From: Anderseniella sp963700895 | GTDB taxonomy: Bacteria > Pseudomonadota > Alphaproteobacteria > Rhizobiales > Aestuariivirgaceae | DNA: 64,000 nucleotides | Assembly: GCA_963700895.1 (NCBI GenBank) | Contig: CAVOZI010000004.1 | Span: 233,136-297,135, forward strand | Direction: 5' to 3' | In this document: piece by piece, positions 50,865 to 60,041 of the stretch | Position numbering within the stretch: the stretch's first letter is position 1 | How the letters are laid out: every line of letters begins with the position of its first letter | Program-made: the position numbers and the translations under genes | Notes under the pieces: generated by a model | Seen by the model: only the letters and a program-made list of their open reading frames with translations | Databases searched by the model: none | Told to the model about the DNA's origin: nothing

Positions 50865-51323
50865 GAGGCCAACGTGGGTGTCGGGCAGCGTCCCGGGGTA
50901 GATGCAGGGAACGGGAGCTGCTCGATGGCGGCGCAAGCATATCTCGCCAACTGCAACAACAGAATGACAATCCCGCTGTGCAGCTATCGGCCGGTTGCGG
51001 CGGTTCGACAGATCTGGACGAAGGGACGCCGGCCAGGCTGTCTGAACCGATGTCAGATGAGATTTTCTTGCCGGTCCTGACAGGGCAGCCGCCGGATCTG
51101 GCACACGCATCCGAAGCGTCGGCCTGGACCAGTCGGGCTCATCAGGTAACCAGGTCCAGTGCCGCTCAAGGGACTGTCCTAAGGTCAGCAGCAGTGTCGT
51201 GCAGATTTCCACAGGCTGATGCTCTGGACGTGAACAGCCGCCAGCGGGAAGTTCGCACAATCGCCCCTGTTGGCCGATAGACCAGATAAGCAATGTCTGA
51301 ACCTGATCAAGGAGTGCGTGTCG
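50865..51323. other. Intergenic stretch without a recognised gene
   Basis: About 460 bases. Long frames on the minus strand are shadows of the following gene. The region presumably holds the promoter of the STAS-like gene. Confidence 0.35.
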
Positions 51324-52064
51324 ATGATCGATATTGAAACCAGACGTTCCGAGAACGTGTTCGTCCTGACCCCGAAGGGATCGCTCTCTGCCGAGGACAT
51401 CAGGACCGTGGCCAGCACGATCGATAATTACATCAATGAGCATGATGCAGTTCCCAGCCTGGTTTTCCGGTTGAGCGAGCTGCCTCACTGGAAGGACCTC
51501 GAGGCGATGGCGGCACATTTCAAGCTGGTCAGGGATCACCACAAGGTCATCCCGAAGGTCGCGCTTGTCAGTGACAGCGGCCTGCTGGCGCTGGTGCGTG
51601 TGCTGGTTGATCAGTTCACCGGGGCCCGCATCCGCCGCTTCCCGGAAGACGCTTTTGATGATGCGGTCAACTGGGCTGCCATGGAGGGCGATCATCCCGG
51701 CAGCTTCGTGGTTCTCGATGACCTGCCATCCGATGTCATCGGCCTCGATGCCCGTGGCCTGATCAGTGCTGCGGACTACCGCGAGACGCTGGAGCCGCTG
51801 GTCGAAGAAAAACTGAAGCAGCACGACAAGCTGAAAATGCTGCTGATCGCCGGCCCGTACTTCGACGGCTACTCTGCCGGGGCGCTGTGGGATGACGCAA
51901 AGTTCGGCCTCACCTACATAACGACGTTTTCAAAACTGGCGCTGGTGAGCGACGAGGACTGGCTGCACAACAGCGTCAAGCTGTTCGGTGCGTTCATGCC
52001 CACGCAGGTGATGGTGTTCCCGACCGGCAAGCTCGACGAGGCGAAGGCCTGGATCAGGAACTGA
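51324..52064 (+). CDS. STAS/SpoIIAA-like protein (two tandem domains)
   Basis: A 246-residue protein with two SpoIIAA-like domains. The first (NVFVLTPKGSLSAEDIRTVASTIDNYI, PSLVFRLSELPHWKDLEAMAAHFKLVRDHHKVIPKVALVSD) and second (AADYRETLEPLVEEKLKQHDKLKMLLIAGPYFDGYSAGALWDDAKFG, VSDEDWLHNSVKLFGAFMP) follow the pattern of this lipid/STAS-like family. AAGGAG lies about 11 bases before ATG 51324. The role is probably regulatory or lipid-related; it is not a known anti-anti-sigma protein, as the phosphorylated Ser site is not clear. Confidence 0.75.
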   Translation: MIDIETRRSENVFVLTPKGSLSAEDIRTVASTIDNYINEHDAVPSLVFRLSELPHWKDLEAMAAHFKLVRDHHKVIPKVALVSDSGLLALVRVLVDQFTGARIRRFPEDAFDDAVNWAAMEGDHPGSFVVLDDLPSDVIGLDARGLISAADYRETLEPLVEEKLKQHDKLKMLLIAGPYFDGYSAGALWDDAKFGLTYITTFSKLALVSDEDWLHNSVKLFGAFMPTQVMVFPTGKLDEAKAWIRN

Positions 52065-52116
52065 TTGCTGGCCTGGCGCCCGCTCATGCGCTGCCGGCAG
52101 CCTGGACCACGGCCTC

Positions 52117-52257
52117 TCAGCGGCCAGAACCGAAGCAGTTCACCTTGCCAGTCATGCAGCCTTCGCCCCCGTACCACATGCTGACGATCAGGATGATCGC
52201 TGCCATGAAGGACAGCATGAACAGGGCGAGAAGCAGGTTGCCCAGGGGCTTCAGCAT
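52117..52257 (-). CDS. Small membrane protein (46 aa)
   Basis: LGNLLLALFMLSFMAAIILIVSMWYGGEG is one transmembrane helix, followed by a short tail with two Cys (GCMTGKVNCFGSG). It converges with the STAS-like gene. No family is recognised, but composition and length resemble the other small membrane genes of this region. Confidence 0.5.
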   Translation of the reverse strand: MLKPLGNLLLALFMLSFMAAIILIVSMWYGGEGCMTGKVNCFGSGR

Positions 52258-52775
52258 GTGCTTCTCATGCAGGAAAAGGCTCAGCGCCAACCGCGACCGT
52301 CATCAGTAATGTAGATGCCTACTGCATCAAGCTGCCGGACAGCTACCCCATGCCACGGATGGCAGCGCGACCGAGATGCAACCGCTGCGGGTTCAGGAAC
52401 TCGACGACGTCATCGAAGGTGCGGGCGAGGCCGGATGCAGGTGCAATGCACTGCCAGCGTGTTTGTGAGGCAGCGTCCGCAGTCCTGCCGCAGTTGCAGA
52501 TCACACTCTTCGAACCGGCGACATCACTGCACTTGCGATCGGGTTCGTAGCGATGGCGCCGTTGTGGCTGGGATTGCTGAAGGTCGTGGCACTGCTTGCC
52601 ATCGGTACAGTCAGCTGAGGCAGCCGATCTCGATCGCCTTGCCTGCTCGGCGGAGGTTGCCAAGCGTGACGGGTCCAGATTTATGGCTGTTTCGGATGCT
52701 AAACGAAGCCGGCACGAAGGTGATGCAAGAGAAGCCCGGGACACTTGGCTCGCCAATCCATGCTATAAGTGACGC
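52258..52775. other. Stretch without an intact gene; a hydrophobic remnant near its end
   Basis: Plus-strand codons 52514-52618 read TGDITALAIGFVAMAPLWLG then LLKVVALLAIGTVS-stop, a convincing transmembrane tail, but no start codon precedes it in frame. It may be the end of a broken small membrane gene. Confidence 0.35.
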
Positions 52776-52961
52776 ATGAAACGATTTGTCATGATCATCC
52801 TCTGGGGGTTTCTGGTTGCTGCCCTTGCCGGTTACGCCATGTTCGCGTTGGGCTGGGTGATTGCCGAGCCATCCTCTGCACCAAGGGCCTTGGGCGCCTT
52901 CGGCTTCATGAGTGCGCTTGCATTCCTCGTCTACAAGGCGGGTCGCAACTTGTTGTCATAG
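52776..52961 (+). CDS. Small membrane protein (61 aa)
   Basis: Two hydrophobic segments (FVMIILWGFLVAALAGYAMFALGWVIA and GFMSALAFLVYKAG) separated by a short loop. No family is recognised. The start ATG is preceded by AAGTGACGC, a weak ribosome site. Confidence 0.5.
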   Translation: MKRFVMIILWGFLVAALAGYAMFALGWVIAEPSSAPRALGAFGFMSALAFLVYKAGRNLLS

Positions 52962-53195
52962 CGAGGCCTGCAGTAAACCCGGGATCCAATCAGCTCTACA
53001 AGGGTGCCCAATGTGACGCCGCGATGCAAAACACCGCCGGGCATGAACGCGAATGCTGGGGTCGCGCGGCTTTGGCAACGTTATTGCATGGGGGTCATCA
53101 AGTGATCTTTCGAGATTGCTTCATGGGCATCTCGCATGCCGAGTTGATCGGAGCCTGATGCTTTCACTCACCGGACCAAACCGGAGGTGTCCGCG

Positions 53196-53363
53196 ATGAC
53201 AGGCGACAACAAGTCCAAAACGTTAGGTAATCCCACCCAGTGTGTTGCAGCAACGGCCAGCGAGGCTCGCCGCTACACGCCTAAACCTCTGAAGGTGGAC
53301 AAGCCACAGAACAACCCCAGCGGCGCCGTGGATATCGACTACGTGAAACGCTTCGAGTCCTGA
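53196..53363 (+). CDS. Small soluble protein (55 aa)
   Basis: GGAGG lies 8 bases before the ATG, the best support for this short gene. The product is polar (TGDNKSKTLGNPTQCVAATA, ARRYTPKPLKVDKPQNNP, AVDIDYVKRFES). Family unknown. Confidence 0.45.
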   Translation: MTGDNKSKTLGNPTQCVAATASEARRYTPKPLKVDKPQNNPSGAVDIDYVKRFES

Positions 53364-53789
53364 GACCCTGTAAAGTCTGCAAGGGCTCACTGAAGCGAGT
53401 TCTGCACTTTCCAGTGCCCCCGGACTCCGCGACAGGTTTCGAGCGCTGATTGAGTCCATTGGGGCTTGCAGGCCGCTTGTGCTTGATGAAGCCTCAACCA
53501 ATCCATGTGTATCTGCAGTGCCCCACAGGGACGGGGGTAAGTGCGTGTTGCGTGCGAATTTCTGATCAGGCCCGGGGCCGCGGTTCTCTCCCGCCATCTG
53601 CGGGCCAATTCCTTCACCCCAACACACAACGGGCGCTCCGAAGAACGCCCGATGAACTGGTCTTCAGTAATTTTAAGCTGTCAGGCAGCGGCTGCGCCAT
53701 CCGAAAAAAACCGGACAGGCCGAGTGTTGATGCGAGCAGCGACACTGCAGTAAGCGGAGAAACCGGCTTTGACGTCACAAGGCCAACAC
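53364..53789. other. Intergenic stretch with hairpin copy C
   Basis: Apart from the repeat at 53628-53698 I see nothing in this 426-base stretch. Confidence 0.35.
53628..53698. repeat. Intergenic hairpin element, copy C
   Basis: CGGGCG (53630-53635) pairs with CGCCCG (53646-53651), and CTC/GAA extend it after one mismatch. GATGAACTGGT follows, then GCTGTCAGGCAGCGGCTGCG at 53678-53697, in the same order and spacing as copies A and B. Confidence 0.6.
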
Positions 53790-53927
53790 TTACAGAAGGC
53801 CTCGCCAGCGCAGGACCAGATAGACGCCGAGGGCGAGGACGACGAACTTGATGGCGATGTAACTGAGCCAGTGCCTGGGAAACGGCAGGCTGGTTGTCCA
53901 GTCTTTCTCACTGTTCGACGTTGTCAT
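53790..53927 (-). CDS. Small membrane protein (45 aa)
   Basis: One transmembrane helix (HWLSYIAIKFVVLALGVYLVLRW) after a short polar N-terminus (TTSNSEKDWTT). GGAG precedes ATG 53927. No family is recognised. Confidence 0.5.
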   Translation of the reverse strand: MTTSNSEKDWTTSLPFPRHWLSYIAIKFVVLALGVYLVLRWRGLL

Positions 53928-54102
53928 CAATTTAACTCCAGGCTTGTTGACCGCGCCCCTGTCTTTGCGTGCAAGATGAACGATCCGGTAGGACATCCGC
54001 CCAATCTAAGCGATAATGTGTTCCAGATTTCCTAAAGACTGATAGCGGGCAACAAATCAGGATGTTTGAACCTCATCACAGCAAGACCCAGAGTGAAGAT
54101 GC

Positions 54103-54354
54103 ATGACGACGATTGACTTTAACTCAGAGCTCGAGCGGCGCATCGAGCAGCATGCGATGGACCGCTATGGGCTCGAATTACGACGGGATGGGCATGGTGG
54201 GTACCGACTGCTGGATGTCGGGTTGAACCGGCCCGACTACCCGCTCGATGGCGGCTTTACCAGCCTGGTGACCATCAACGACTATCTTGCAAGACGCGAC
54301 AAGGCTGTTAAGGGGGATGTCTGCATAGACCCCCAAGATGATTTGCCAGCCTAA
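54103..54354 (+). CDS. Small hypothetical protein (83 aa)
   Basis: Soluble, with ELERRIEQHAMDRYGLELRR and GGYRLLDVGLNRPDYPLDGGFTSLVTINDYLARRD, resembling a short beta-rich domain. Family unknown. It precedes another small gene by 32 bases on the same strand, perhaps in one operon. Confidence 0.5.
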   Translation: MTTIDFNSELERRIEQHAMDRYGLELRRDGHGGYRLLDVGLNRPDYPLDGGFTSLVTINDYLARRDKAVKGDVCIDPQDDLPA

Positions 54355-54386
54355 TCTCACCCTGTATCGGAGATGATGGCTCGACC

Positions 54387-54656
54387 ATGACAGATCCTAA
54401 AATCATTCAGTCCAGGTTCTGCACAACCATCGAGGCGGAAGGCACGTCTGTGGAAGTCTCCATCTATCGCCTCGAAGACGAGACCGAGTGGACGCTTGAA
54501 GTCATCGATGAGAACTGGAACAGCACGGTGTGGGAGGACAAGTTCGCCTCCGATGAAGACGCCCTTGCGGAGGCAATTGCGACGATCAACACCGAGGGCA
54601 TCTGGTCATTTGTCATTGAAAATTCCGACGATGATGAGCGACCTTTGATGCATTAG
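54387..54656 (+). CDS. Small acidic hypothetical protein (89 aa)
   Basis: Acidic (many Glu/Asp), with VEVSIYRLEDETEWTLEVIDENWNSTVWEDKF and SDEDALAEAIATINTEGIWSF, a beta-strand and helix pattern. Family unknown. Codon use looks genuine. Confidence 0.55.
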   Translation: MTDPKIIQSRFCTTIEAEGTSVEVSIYRLEDETEWTLEVIDENWNSTVWEDKFASDEDALAEAIATINTEGIWSFVIENSDDDERPLMH

Positions 54657-54819
54657 CGCTACCCAATAGAAGCAAAAGCGACGCTTGCGAAAAAGAACGC
54701 CCGCCGAGTTTGCGTTCGCTGATTGTCTGCTCATTGTGGAGAAAAACTCATCCACCTGCGCAAAGTGCAAGCCAGTTGATGTGTGATAGACTTGCTCCCT
54801 CATATTGGGGAGCACGAAG

Positions 54820-55287
54820 GTGTGGAATCATCGATTGCTGAGGTTTCTTGAAGGCACAGGCCGGGACGGTGAGGGTCGGCTTATCGATGAAGTGCTGGCC
54901 TTTGATGACACGCAGATCGAACATGTCCACACCTTCATCCAGTGGCTGTTTCCACTGGACGGGCCAAGCCGGGCGCAACCTCAATCACCGGTGCTTGCAG
55001 AGGGTGAGGCGGAGCTGATCCGCCAAAGCAACCTCGCCCAGCAGAACCTGTTGCTGGCAACCGAGCGGATGCTCGCCTTCTATCGTCTGAACAAGCACTG
55101 GCTTGGCCGGTTTGATCACAACCATTTGAGGATCAGCCGGATCATTGCCTCGCTCAGGTTGTTGCGCGGCGAGTTTGCGGCTGCCATGTTTCTGCGGGAG
55201 ATCGAAACCCTGGTGAAGAAAGGTGGCAACCTGGTAAACCCTGAAAGCCGCAACTACTGGAGACGAGCACTTGGCGGGGCTCAATAG
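54820..55287 (+). CDS. Opioid growth factor receptor-like (OGFr_N) domain protein
   Basis: The domain is marked by RLLRFLEGTGRDGEGRLIDEVLAFDDTQIEHVHTFIQWLFPLDGPSRAQPQSPVLAEGE, which follows the bacterial/eukaryotic OGFr_N pattern (ExxHxFIQWLFPxxxPS). The remaining region LRISRIIASLRLLRGEFAAAMFLREIETL is helical. Its function in bacteria is not known. GTG 54820 is chosen as the start; TTG 54805 lies in frame upstream. Confidence 0.75.
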   Translation: MWNHRLLRFLEGTGRDGEGRLIDEVLAFDDTQIEHVHTFIQWLFPLDGPSRAQPQSPVLAEGEAELIRQSNLAQQNLLLATERMLAFYRLNKHWLGRFDHNHLRISRIIASLRLLRGEFAAAMFLREIETLVKKGGNLVNPESRNYWRRALGGAQ

Positions 55288-55492
55288 CCTTTCACCTGCT
55301 CCCAGATCCCTTGCGGTTCTGCCAGGTGGAATGCCGCTGCAATACCTTTTCTCGGTCAAGACGTTGAGCAGACGGCATTCACTCACACAGGATGCTCTTC
55401 GAATAAGGATGATCTAGCGCTGGGGAGCCGATCAGATTTTTGCTGCGCCACCAAAAGAGCGGGAATGGCAGTCGTGGCTGGCTGTTGGCCTC

Positions 55493-56698
55493 ATGACCGG
55501 AGCGACGTTCCTCGTCAGTCCGTCAGTCCCGATGATGCGGGACTTTATTTCCAGGGAGTGGGGCAGGGAGAGCTTTTTCTATGGGGCGGCCGCTGTTGTC
55601 GCCGTTTTCCTGGTCATCGCTATCGCCTGGTATGTCCGCTATCCATTTCGCACGGCGTCCGGCACCGCCGTGCTGCTGGGAATAGGCGCACTCTACGGGT
55701 ATCTCATCTTCGACCTGAAATCCGGGGCACCGGAGGAGACCCTCCATTATATTCTTTTTGGTGTCCTCGGCGTTCTGCTGTATCGCGCTTACAGCCACAG
55801 GGTTCGAGACGTCAGCATCTACTTATTGTCAGTGTTGGCTGGTGCCATTATCGGGGTGATCGATGAGGCCATCCAGTGGGCAGCCCCGGGCCGCTATTTC
55901 GACACCCGCGACATCTGGTTCAACATTACCGGATGTGCCCTCGTCCAGGTCGCCATCGCCTTCGGCATTCGTCCGAAGATCATATCCGGCCTGCCGGACG
56001 CCGTGGGCGTGCGCCGGCTTTGTCTGACCGGCGCGGGACTGGCGATACTGCTGGCGATTTGTCATATCAACACCCCGACAGCAGTTTCAGCCTACTCCAA
56101 GCGCATACCGATGTTGGCATTTCTTGCCGATCAGGACGATGCCATGTACGAATACGGACATCTCCATGTTGATCCCCGACTTGGATCCTTCAAGTCACGA
56201 TTGAGCCTGAGCGAGCTGCAAAATGCCAACAAGGAACGTGGTGAAAGTGGCGCCCGGATTATTGACCAGTACTTGAAGCGGGGCGACTTGAGCGCCTTTA
56301 TCAGGGACTATCCGGCCATCAACGACCCGTTCCTGCATGAAGCATGGGTTCATTTCCGCAGCCGGGACATTAATCTTAGCATGGCCCAAGACCCAAAATT
56401 TCGCAAAGTAGCCGGTGAGCGTTACACTTTTGCCTACCACGAGCACCAGATCCTGAAGATCTTCTTTGCGGATCTGTACACGGCGTCCAACCATTCGTGG
56501 TCTGCCGAACAGGAAGCGGAGGTCAGGGACAAGGTTGTCCCGGGGTTGACGCGACAGAGCAAGGTCAGCCAGCATCTGATCACCTCCTATACCCCCTGGG
56601 AAGCGGCAGGATTCTTTGGTCTGCTGGTGTCGGCATTGCTTCTTGGCGCCTATGCTGCCGGTCGCAGCCACAACAAGCGGAAGGTGATCGACGGATGA
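55493..56698 (+). CDS. VanZ-like multi-pass membrane protein with a large extra domain
   Basis: The first 200 residues contain about five hydrophobic segments and VanZ-type features (SGAPEETLHYILFGVLG, GVIDEAIQWAAPGRYFDTRDIWFNITGC). A 180-residue, probably periplasmic, domain follows (AYSKRIPMLAFLADQDDAMYEYGHLHVDP onward), then a last transmembrane segment. That fusion is unusual for VanZ proteins, which are mostly a single small membrane domain. No ATG lies in frame upstream of 55493. Confidence 0.7.
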   Translation: MTGATFLVSPSVPMMRDFISREWGRESFFYGAAAVVAVFLVIAIAWYVRYPFRTASGTAVLLGIGALYGYLIFDLKSGAPEETLHYILFGVLGVLLYRAYSHRVRDVSIYLLSVLAGAIIGVIDEAIQWAAPGRYFDTRDIWFNITGCALVQVAIAFGIRPKIISGLPDAVGVRRLCLTGAGLAILLAICHINTPTAVSAYSKRIPMLAFLADQDDAMYEYGHLHVDPRLGSFKSRLSLSELQNANKERGESGARIIDQYLKRGDLSAFIRDYPAINDPFLHEAWVHFRSRDINLSMAQDPKFRKVAGERYTFAYHEHQILKIFFADLYTASNHSWSAEQEAEVRDKVVPGLTRQSKVSQHLITSYTPWEAAGFFGLLVSALLLGAYAAGRSHNKRKVIDG

Positions 56699-56742
56699 TA
56701 ACCCAGCTGATTCAGCTGCGCTGAAGACAGGCGCGTATTGCC

Positions 56743-57675
56743 ATGGTTCTTCGCACGCACCGCCGCCAGTTTCTGAAATCTTTCACGGTATTCGGCGCGC
56801 TGGCCGCTTCTCCTGCCCTGGCCCGCAACAGCTGGAACATAACGGGGTCTGACCGCGGCTCCTTGCGGATTGCCTTCTTCACCGATGTTCATGCCAGGCC
56901 GGGCGGGCGGGTGCCGGAGGCGCTGGCGAAGGCGGCGGCGGCAATCAACAAGGAGCGGGTTGATGTTGTGCTGGGAGGTGGCGACCTTATCGATGGCGGG
57001 TTCAGTTCAAGCCGCGCCCAGGCGGCAGCCGAGTGGGACGCTTACATCGGCATGCATCGGTCGATCAACGCCGAGGTTCACTCGGCACTCGGCAACCGTG
57101 ATCTGGTAGCCGTTTCCCCGGCGGACGGGTCTGAACCGGCAAGCGATCCGAGGGCGGATTTCAGGGAGCGCCTCGGGGTGACCAGTACTACCTATTCCCT
57201 TGATGCCATGGGCTACCACATCATCATCCTGGATTCGCTGCGGATTACCGATGATGAGTTCCAGTATCATGGCCATGTCAGCGCGGAGCAGCTTGAGTGG
57301 CTGCAACAGGACCTGTCGAGGCTGCCGAGGCAAGCGCCGATCATCCTGGTCCTCCACATGCCGCTTGCGACGGCCTTTTTCGGCATGCTTGACGGCAATG
57401 GCGTGCCGGCCCGGCCTGACCGGGTCGTGGTCAACAATCGTCAGGTCCTGAAAGCCTTTGAAGGCCACAACCTGGTGCTTGTCCTGCAGGGTCACAGCCA
57501 CGTCGCAGAGTTGATCCAGCAACGCGGTATTACCTTTCTCACCGGCGGGGCCATTGCGGGAAACTGGTGGCGAGGTGCCTATCACGGCACTGAGGAAGGG
57601 TTCAGCGTGCTGACGCTGAACCACAACAGTATCAGCTGGGAGTATATCGACTACGGCTGGGATGCGAGCGGCTAG
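56743..57675 (+). CDS. Tat-exported metallophosphoesterase
   Basis: The N-terminus HRRQFLKSFTVFGALAASPALA is a twin-arginine signal. The calcineurin-like motifs follow in order: IAFFTDVHA (D-x-H), GGGDLIDGG (GDxxD), GNRD (GN[HR]D-type), LVLHMP (H) and LQGHSHVAEL (GHxH). The 310-residue protein should bind two metals and hydrolyse phosphate esters in the periplasm. Confidence 0.88.
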   Translation: MVLRTHRRQFLKSFTVFGALAASPALARNSWNITGSDRGSLRIAFFTDVHARPGGRVPEALAKAAAAINKERVDVVLGGGDLIDGGFSSSRAQAAAEWDAYIGMHRSINAEVHSALGNRDLVAVSPADGSEPASDPRADFRERLGVTSTTYSLDAMGYHIIILDSLRITDDEFQYHGHVSAEQLEWLQQDLSRLPRQAPIILVLHMPLATAFFGMLDGNGVPARPDRVVVNNRQVLKAFEGHNLVLVLQGHSHVAELIQQRGITFLTGGAIAGNWWRGAYHGTEEGFSVLTLNHNSISWEYIDYGWDASG

Positions 57676-57796
57676 TCTGTCCGATACGGAATTCCAGGGC
57701 GATACCAGGCGATTCAGCTGGTCGAGGACCGCTCCAGGGTCGAAGGCTTTGCAAGGGGCCCCGTCCAGCTACATCACCCGGCGTGATGGACACGGT

Positions 57797-57928
57797 TCAG
57801 CCGCTCAGCGAGCCGGTGAAGAACAGGGCGATCAGAACGGTCCAGGACGCCAAGGCGAACATGCCGGCAAAGGCAACAGCAAACTGCTGGGCCGGTGTCT
57901 CAGGCTTGAAATAACGCAGCAGTGACAT
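57797..57928 (-). CDS. Small membrane protein (43 aa)
   Basis: GGAGGG lies 6 bases before ATG 57928, a very good ribosome site; the ATG at 57934 lies directly on it. One helix: AVAFAGMFALASWTVLIALFF, after a polar start (LLRYFKPETPAQQ). Family unknown. Confidence 0.6.
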   Translation of the reverse strand: MSLLRYFKPETPAQQFAVAFAGMFALASWTVLIALFFTGSLSG

Positions 57929-58175
57929 TCCCATCCCTCCTGTCACGATTTCAATGACAGGTTACCATGAACGCCTGCGGCAGTATGGAAGTCTGAACAG
58001 GGATGGTTAACGGCCCGGGATGGCGTGACAGCCGCGTTCAGCAGCCGTGGCTCATCGGCACACGTCGTTGTCGGCAGACGATGGCCAGCCTGCAGCGACG
58101 CCTGAACGACTCGGGACGCGGTCGGTACGTGGCTTGACGGCGTTCCCGGGTCATATGCATGCAGTCGTCTGCGGT

Positions 58176-58328
58176 TCAGGCCGCGAAAACGAACAGGTAC
58201 ATCGCCACGGCAAGGGCCGACAGGCCGCCCAGGCTGTAGAGAGCGATATCGCTGAAACGACGCCTCACCCTTGCCCGTGGCGCGATGAAGGGTTCGCGGA
58301 AGGTGACCTGGCTGCGCAGTGCAGACAT
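58176..58328 (-). CDS. Small membrane protein (50 aa)
   Basis: A basic N-terminal half (FREPFIAPRARVRRRFSDIALYS) and one helix (LGGLSALAVAMYLFVFAA). GAGG lies 5 bases before ATG 58328. Family unknown. Confidence 0.55.
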   Translation of the reverse strand: MSALRSQVTFREPFIAPRARVRRRFSDIALYSLGGLSALAVAMYLFVFAA

Positions 58329-58697
58329 CTCGTTACCTCATTCAGTTGACACGGACGGATGAGCTTGATGAGCGGCCCCTGTCTCGTCTGTGTCCTGGTT
58401 AGTGAATGTATAACAAACTAGCTGTTCGGACATTGTCGCGGGGTTAATCAAGTCGCGAAATTCTATATAAAGTTGTAGGAAGGGCCGGCAACCACGCCAC
58501 TTCAGCGCTCAATCGGCATCGGGACGCAAGTGCCGCCTTTGATGACCTTCAAGATCTAGCCCCAAGACACCGGGATTTCAGGCACGGCAGCCCGACAGGC
58601 AGTTCCGCGCGCTGCTGATTTGACCGCACAGCAGGTGCAGGCTGTTCGGAGCCGAGTACAGGTGTGAGGAGTCGCTCGACGATGCTCGATGCGCCAG
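58329..58697. other. Intergenic stretch without a recognised gene
   Basis: An AT-rich segment with CTATATAAAG around 58470 could be a promoter element. I see no gene. Confidence 0.35.
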
Positions 58698-58985
58698 TCA
58701 GCCTCGTCCAACGATGGCTTTCACCTTGGGAGAGGCCCTGAACGTCACCGTCCGTCTGGCGTGGATCGTTGCGGCCTCGCCTGTCCGGGGGTTCCTGCCT
58801 GGTCGCTCTCCCATATGTCTGACCTCGAACACGCCAAAGTTGGGCAGCTTCACGTCCTCTCCCCGCTCCAGCACCTGCGCGACGCCCTCAAGGACCACGT
58901 CAACGAGCCGACGACTATCGGTTTTGGAAAGGCCAATCTCCATTCGTACCGCCTCGGCCAGATGATCTCTGGTCAATGTTTTCAA
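58698..58985 (-). CDS. IHF/HU family DNA-binding protein
   Basis: A 95-residue nucleoid protein: TLTRDHLAEAVRMEIGLSKTDSRRLVDVVLEGVAQVLERGEDVKLPNFGVFEVRH, then GERPGRNPRTGEAATIHARRTVTFRASPKVKAIV, the DNA-bending arm with the NPRTGE motif. It is closer to IHF alpha than to HU by this arm. It starts with TTG 58985, with GGGAGC upstream. If it is ihfA, the gene is isolated from the usual pheT/merR context. Confidence 0.85.
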   Translation of the reverse strand: MKTLTRDHLAEAVRMEIGLSKTDSRRLVDVVLEGVAQVLERGEDVKLPNFGVFEVRHMGERPGRNPRTGEAATIHARRTVTFRASPKVKAIVGRG

Positions 58986-59157
58986 TGCACTGCTCCCGTC
59001 CCCAGGTGTCTCAGCAGCGGCCAGTCTATCAAGGCAATCAGCGGGTCCTGTCCGGATTGGCCGTCTTGCTGTGATTTCACTTTGTTTGTTTGCAGTGCGC
59101 AAGCACCATATGATCGGCTGGATGGGTGCTGGCGTAAAAGTGATAAGGGCGAAGCAA

Positions 59158-59364
59158 ATGGATGAAACAACAATCGACCGTGCAGCCCTCGGGCGCTTGT
59201 CCAGGGCCCTGGCCTTCATCTGCGGTGCAGATCATCCGACGACTGTTGCGCTGCGAGAGGCCGCCGAGAATGGCTCCGAGCGAGACATCAAGAATGCCCG
59301 CGCCCTGTTCCTGAGACTGAAGCCCGGAGACAGGAAAGCTGCCCTGGCGATGATAGACGATTGA
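59158..59364 (+). CDS. Small hypothetical protein (68 aa)
   Basis: A helical protein: AALGRLSRALAFICGADHPTTVALREAAENGSERDIKNARALFLRLKPGDRKAALAMIDD. Family unknown. It lies between the IHF gene and the HCCA isomerase on the plus strand, 64 bases before the latter. Confidence 0.5.
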   Translation: MDETTIDRAALGRLSRALAFICGADHPTTVALREAAENGSERDIKNARALFLRLKPGDRKAALAMIDD

Positions 59365-59428
59365 TGGCACTGGCCGGTCGGGAAGCCTGTTCCCTGCGAG
59401 AGCGTTCATGCAGATCCGAGGAGTGGTA

Positions 59429-60028
59429 ATGAACAAGCCCGAGTTCTGGTTCTCTGTTGGCAGTACCTACAGCTATCTGACTGTCTCCCGCCTGCCGCAG
59501 ATCGAGGCTTCCGAAGGGATTTCATTTGACTGGAGGCCGTTCAGTGTCCGCGAAATCATGATCGAGATGCGCAACATCCCGTTCGCCAACAAGCCGATCA
59601 AGGCCGCCTATATGTGGCGCGATATCAAGCGCAGGGCGGACATGTATGGTCTGCGCCCCAACTTGCCGGCGCCGTATCCGCTGGAGGAATTTGACCTTGC
59701 CAATCGAATTGCCGTGCTGGCTCGTGGGCAGGGCTGGTGCCGTGACTATGTCGTGGAAACCTATCGGCAATGGTTTGAGAACGGCAAGGCGGCAGGCGGC
59801 ATGGAGAACCTGCAGGCTACGCTCGGCAAGCTGGAACGGCCGGTAAACGATGTCATCCAGCAGGCACAGTCTGACGCCATCGGCAAGGCCTATAGCGATG
59901 CGACCCGGGAGGCTCGGAACCGGGGCATCTTTGGTGCGCCCAGCTTCGTCGTGGATGGTGAACTGTTCTGGGGTGATGATCGACTTGCAGACGCGCTGTC
60001 CTGGCTGAAGACCGGGCAAGTCATGTGA
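59429..60028 (+). CDS. 2-hydroxychromene-2-carboxylate isomerase (DsbA-like fold)
   Basis: A glutathione-dependent isomerase of naphthalene-type degradation or a related DsbA-fold enzyme, 199 residues. EFWFSVGSTYSYLTVSRLPQ is the family N-terminus, replacing the Cys of true DsbA by Ser; FNARDVMRGIP-like FSVREIMIEMRNIPFANKP and RNRGIFGAPSFVVDGELFWGDDRL follow. GAGGAG precedes ATG 59429. Intact. A fragment copy lies at 49.0 kb. Confidence 0.85.
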   Translation: MNKPEFWFSVGSTYSYLTVSRLPQIEASEGISFDWRPFSVREIMIEMRNIPFANKPIKAAYMWRDIKRRADMYGLRPNLPAPYPLEEFDLANRIAVLARGQGWCRDYVVETYRQWFENGKAAGGMENLQATLGKLERPVNDVIQQAQSDAIGKAYSDATREARNRGIFGAPSFVVDGELFWGDDRLADALSWLKTGQVM

Positions 60029-60041
60029 AATGTTGCCAATG

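Noticed and set aside
50805..51824. A 339-codon minus-strand frame opposite the STAS-like gene
   Set aside because: Its second half lies antisense to a clear gene, and its composition (Arg/Gln/His-rich) is that of a shadow frame in GC-rich DNA.
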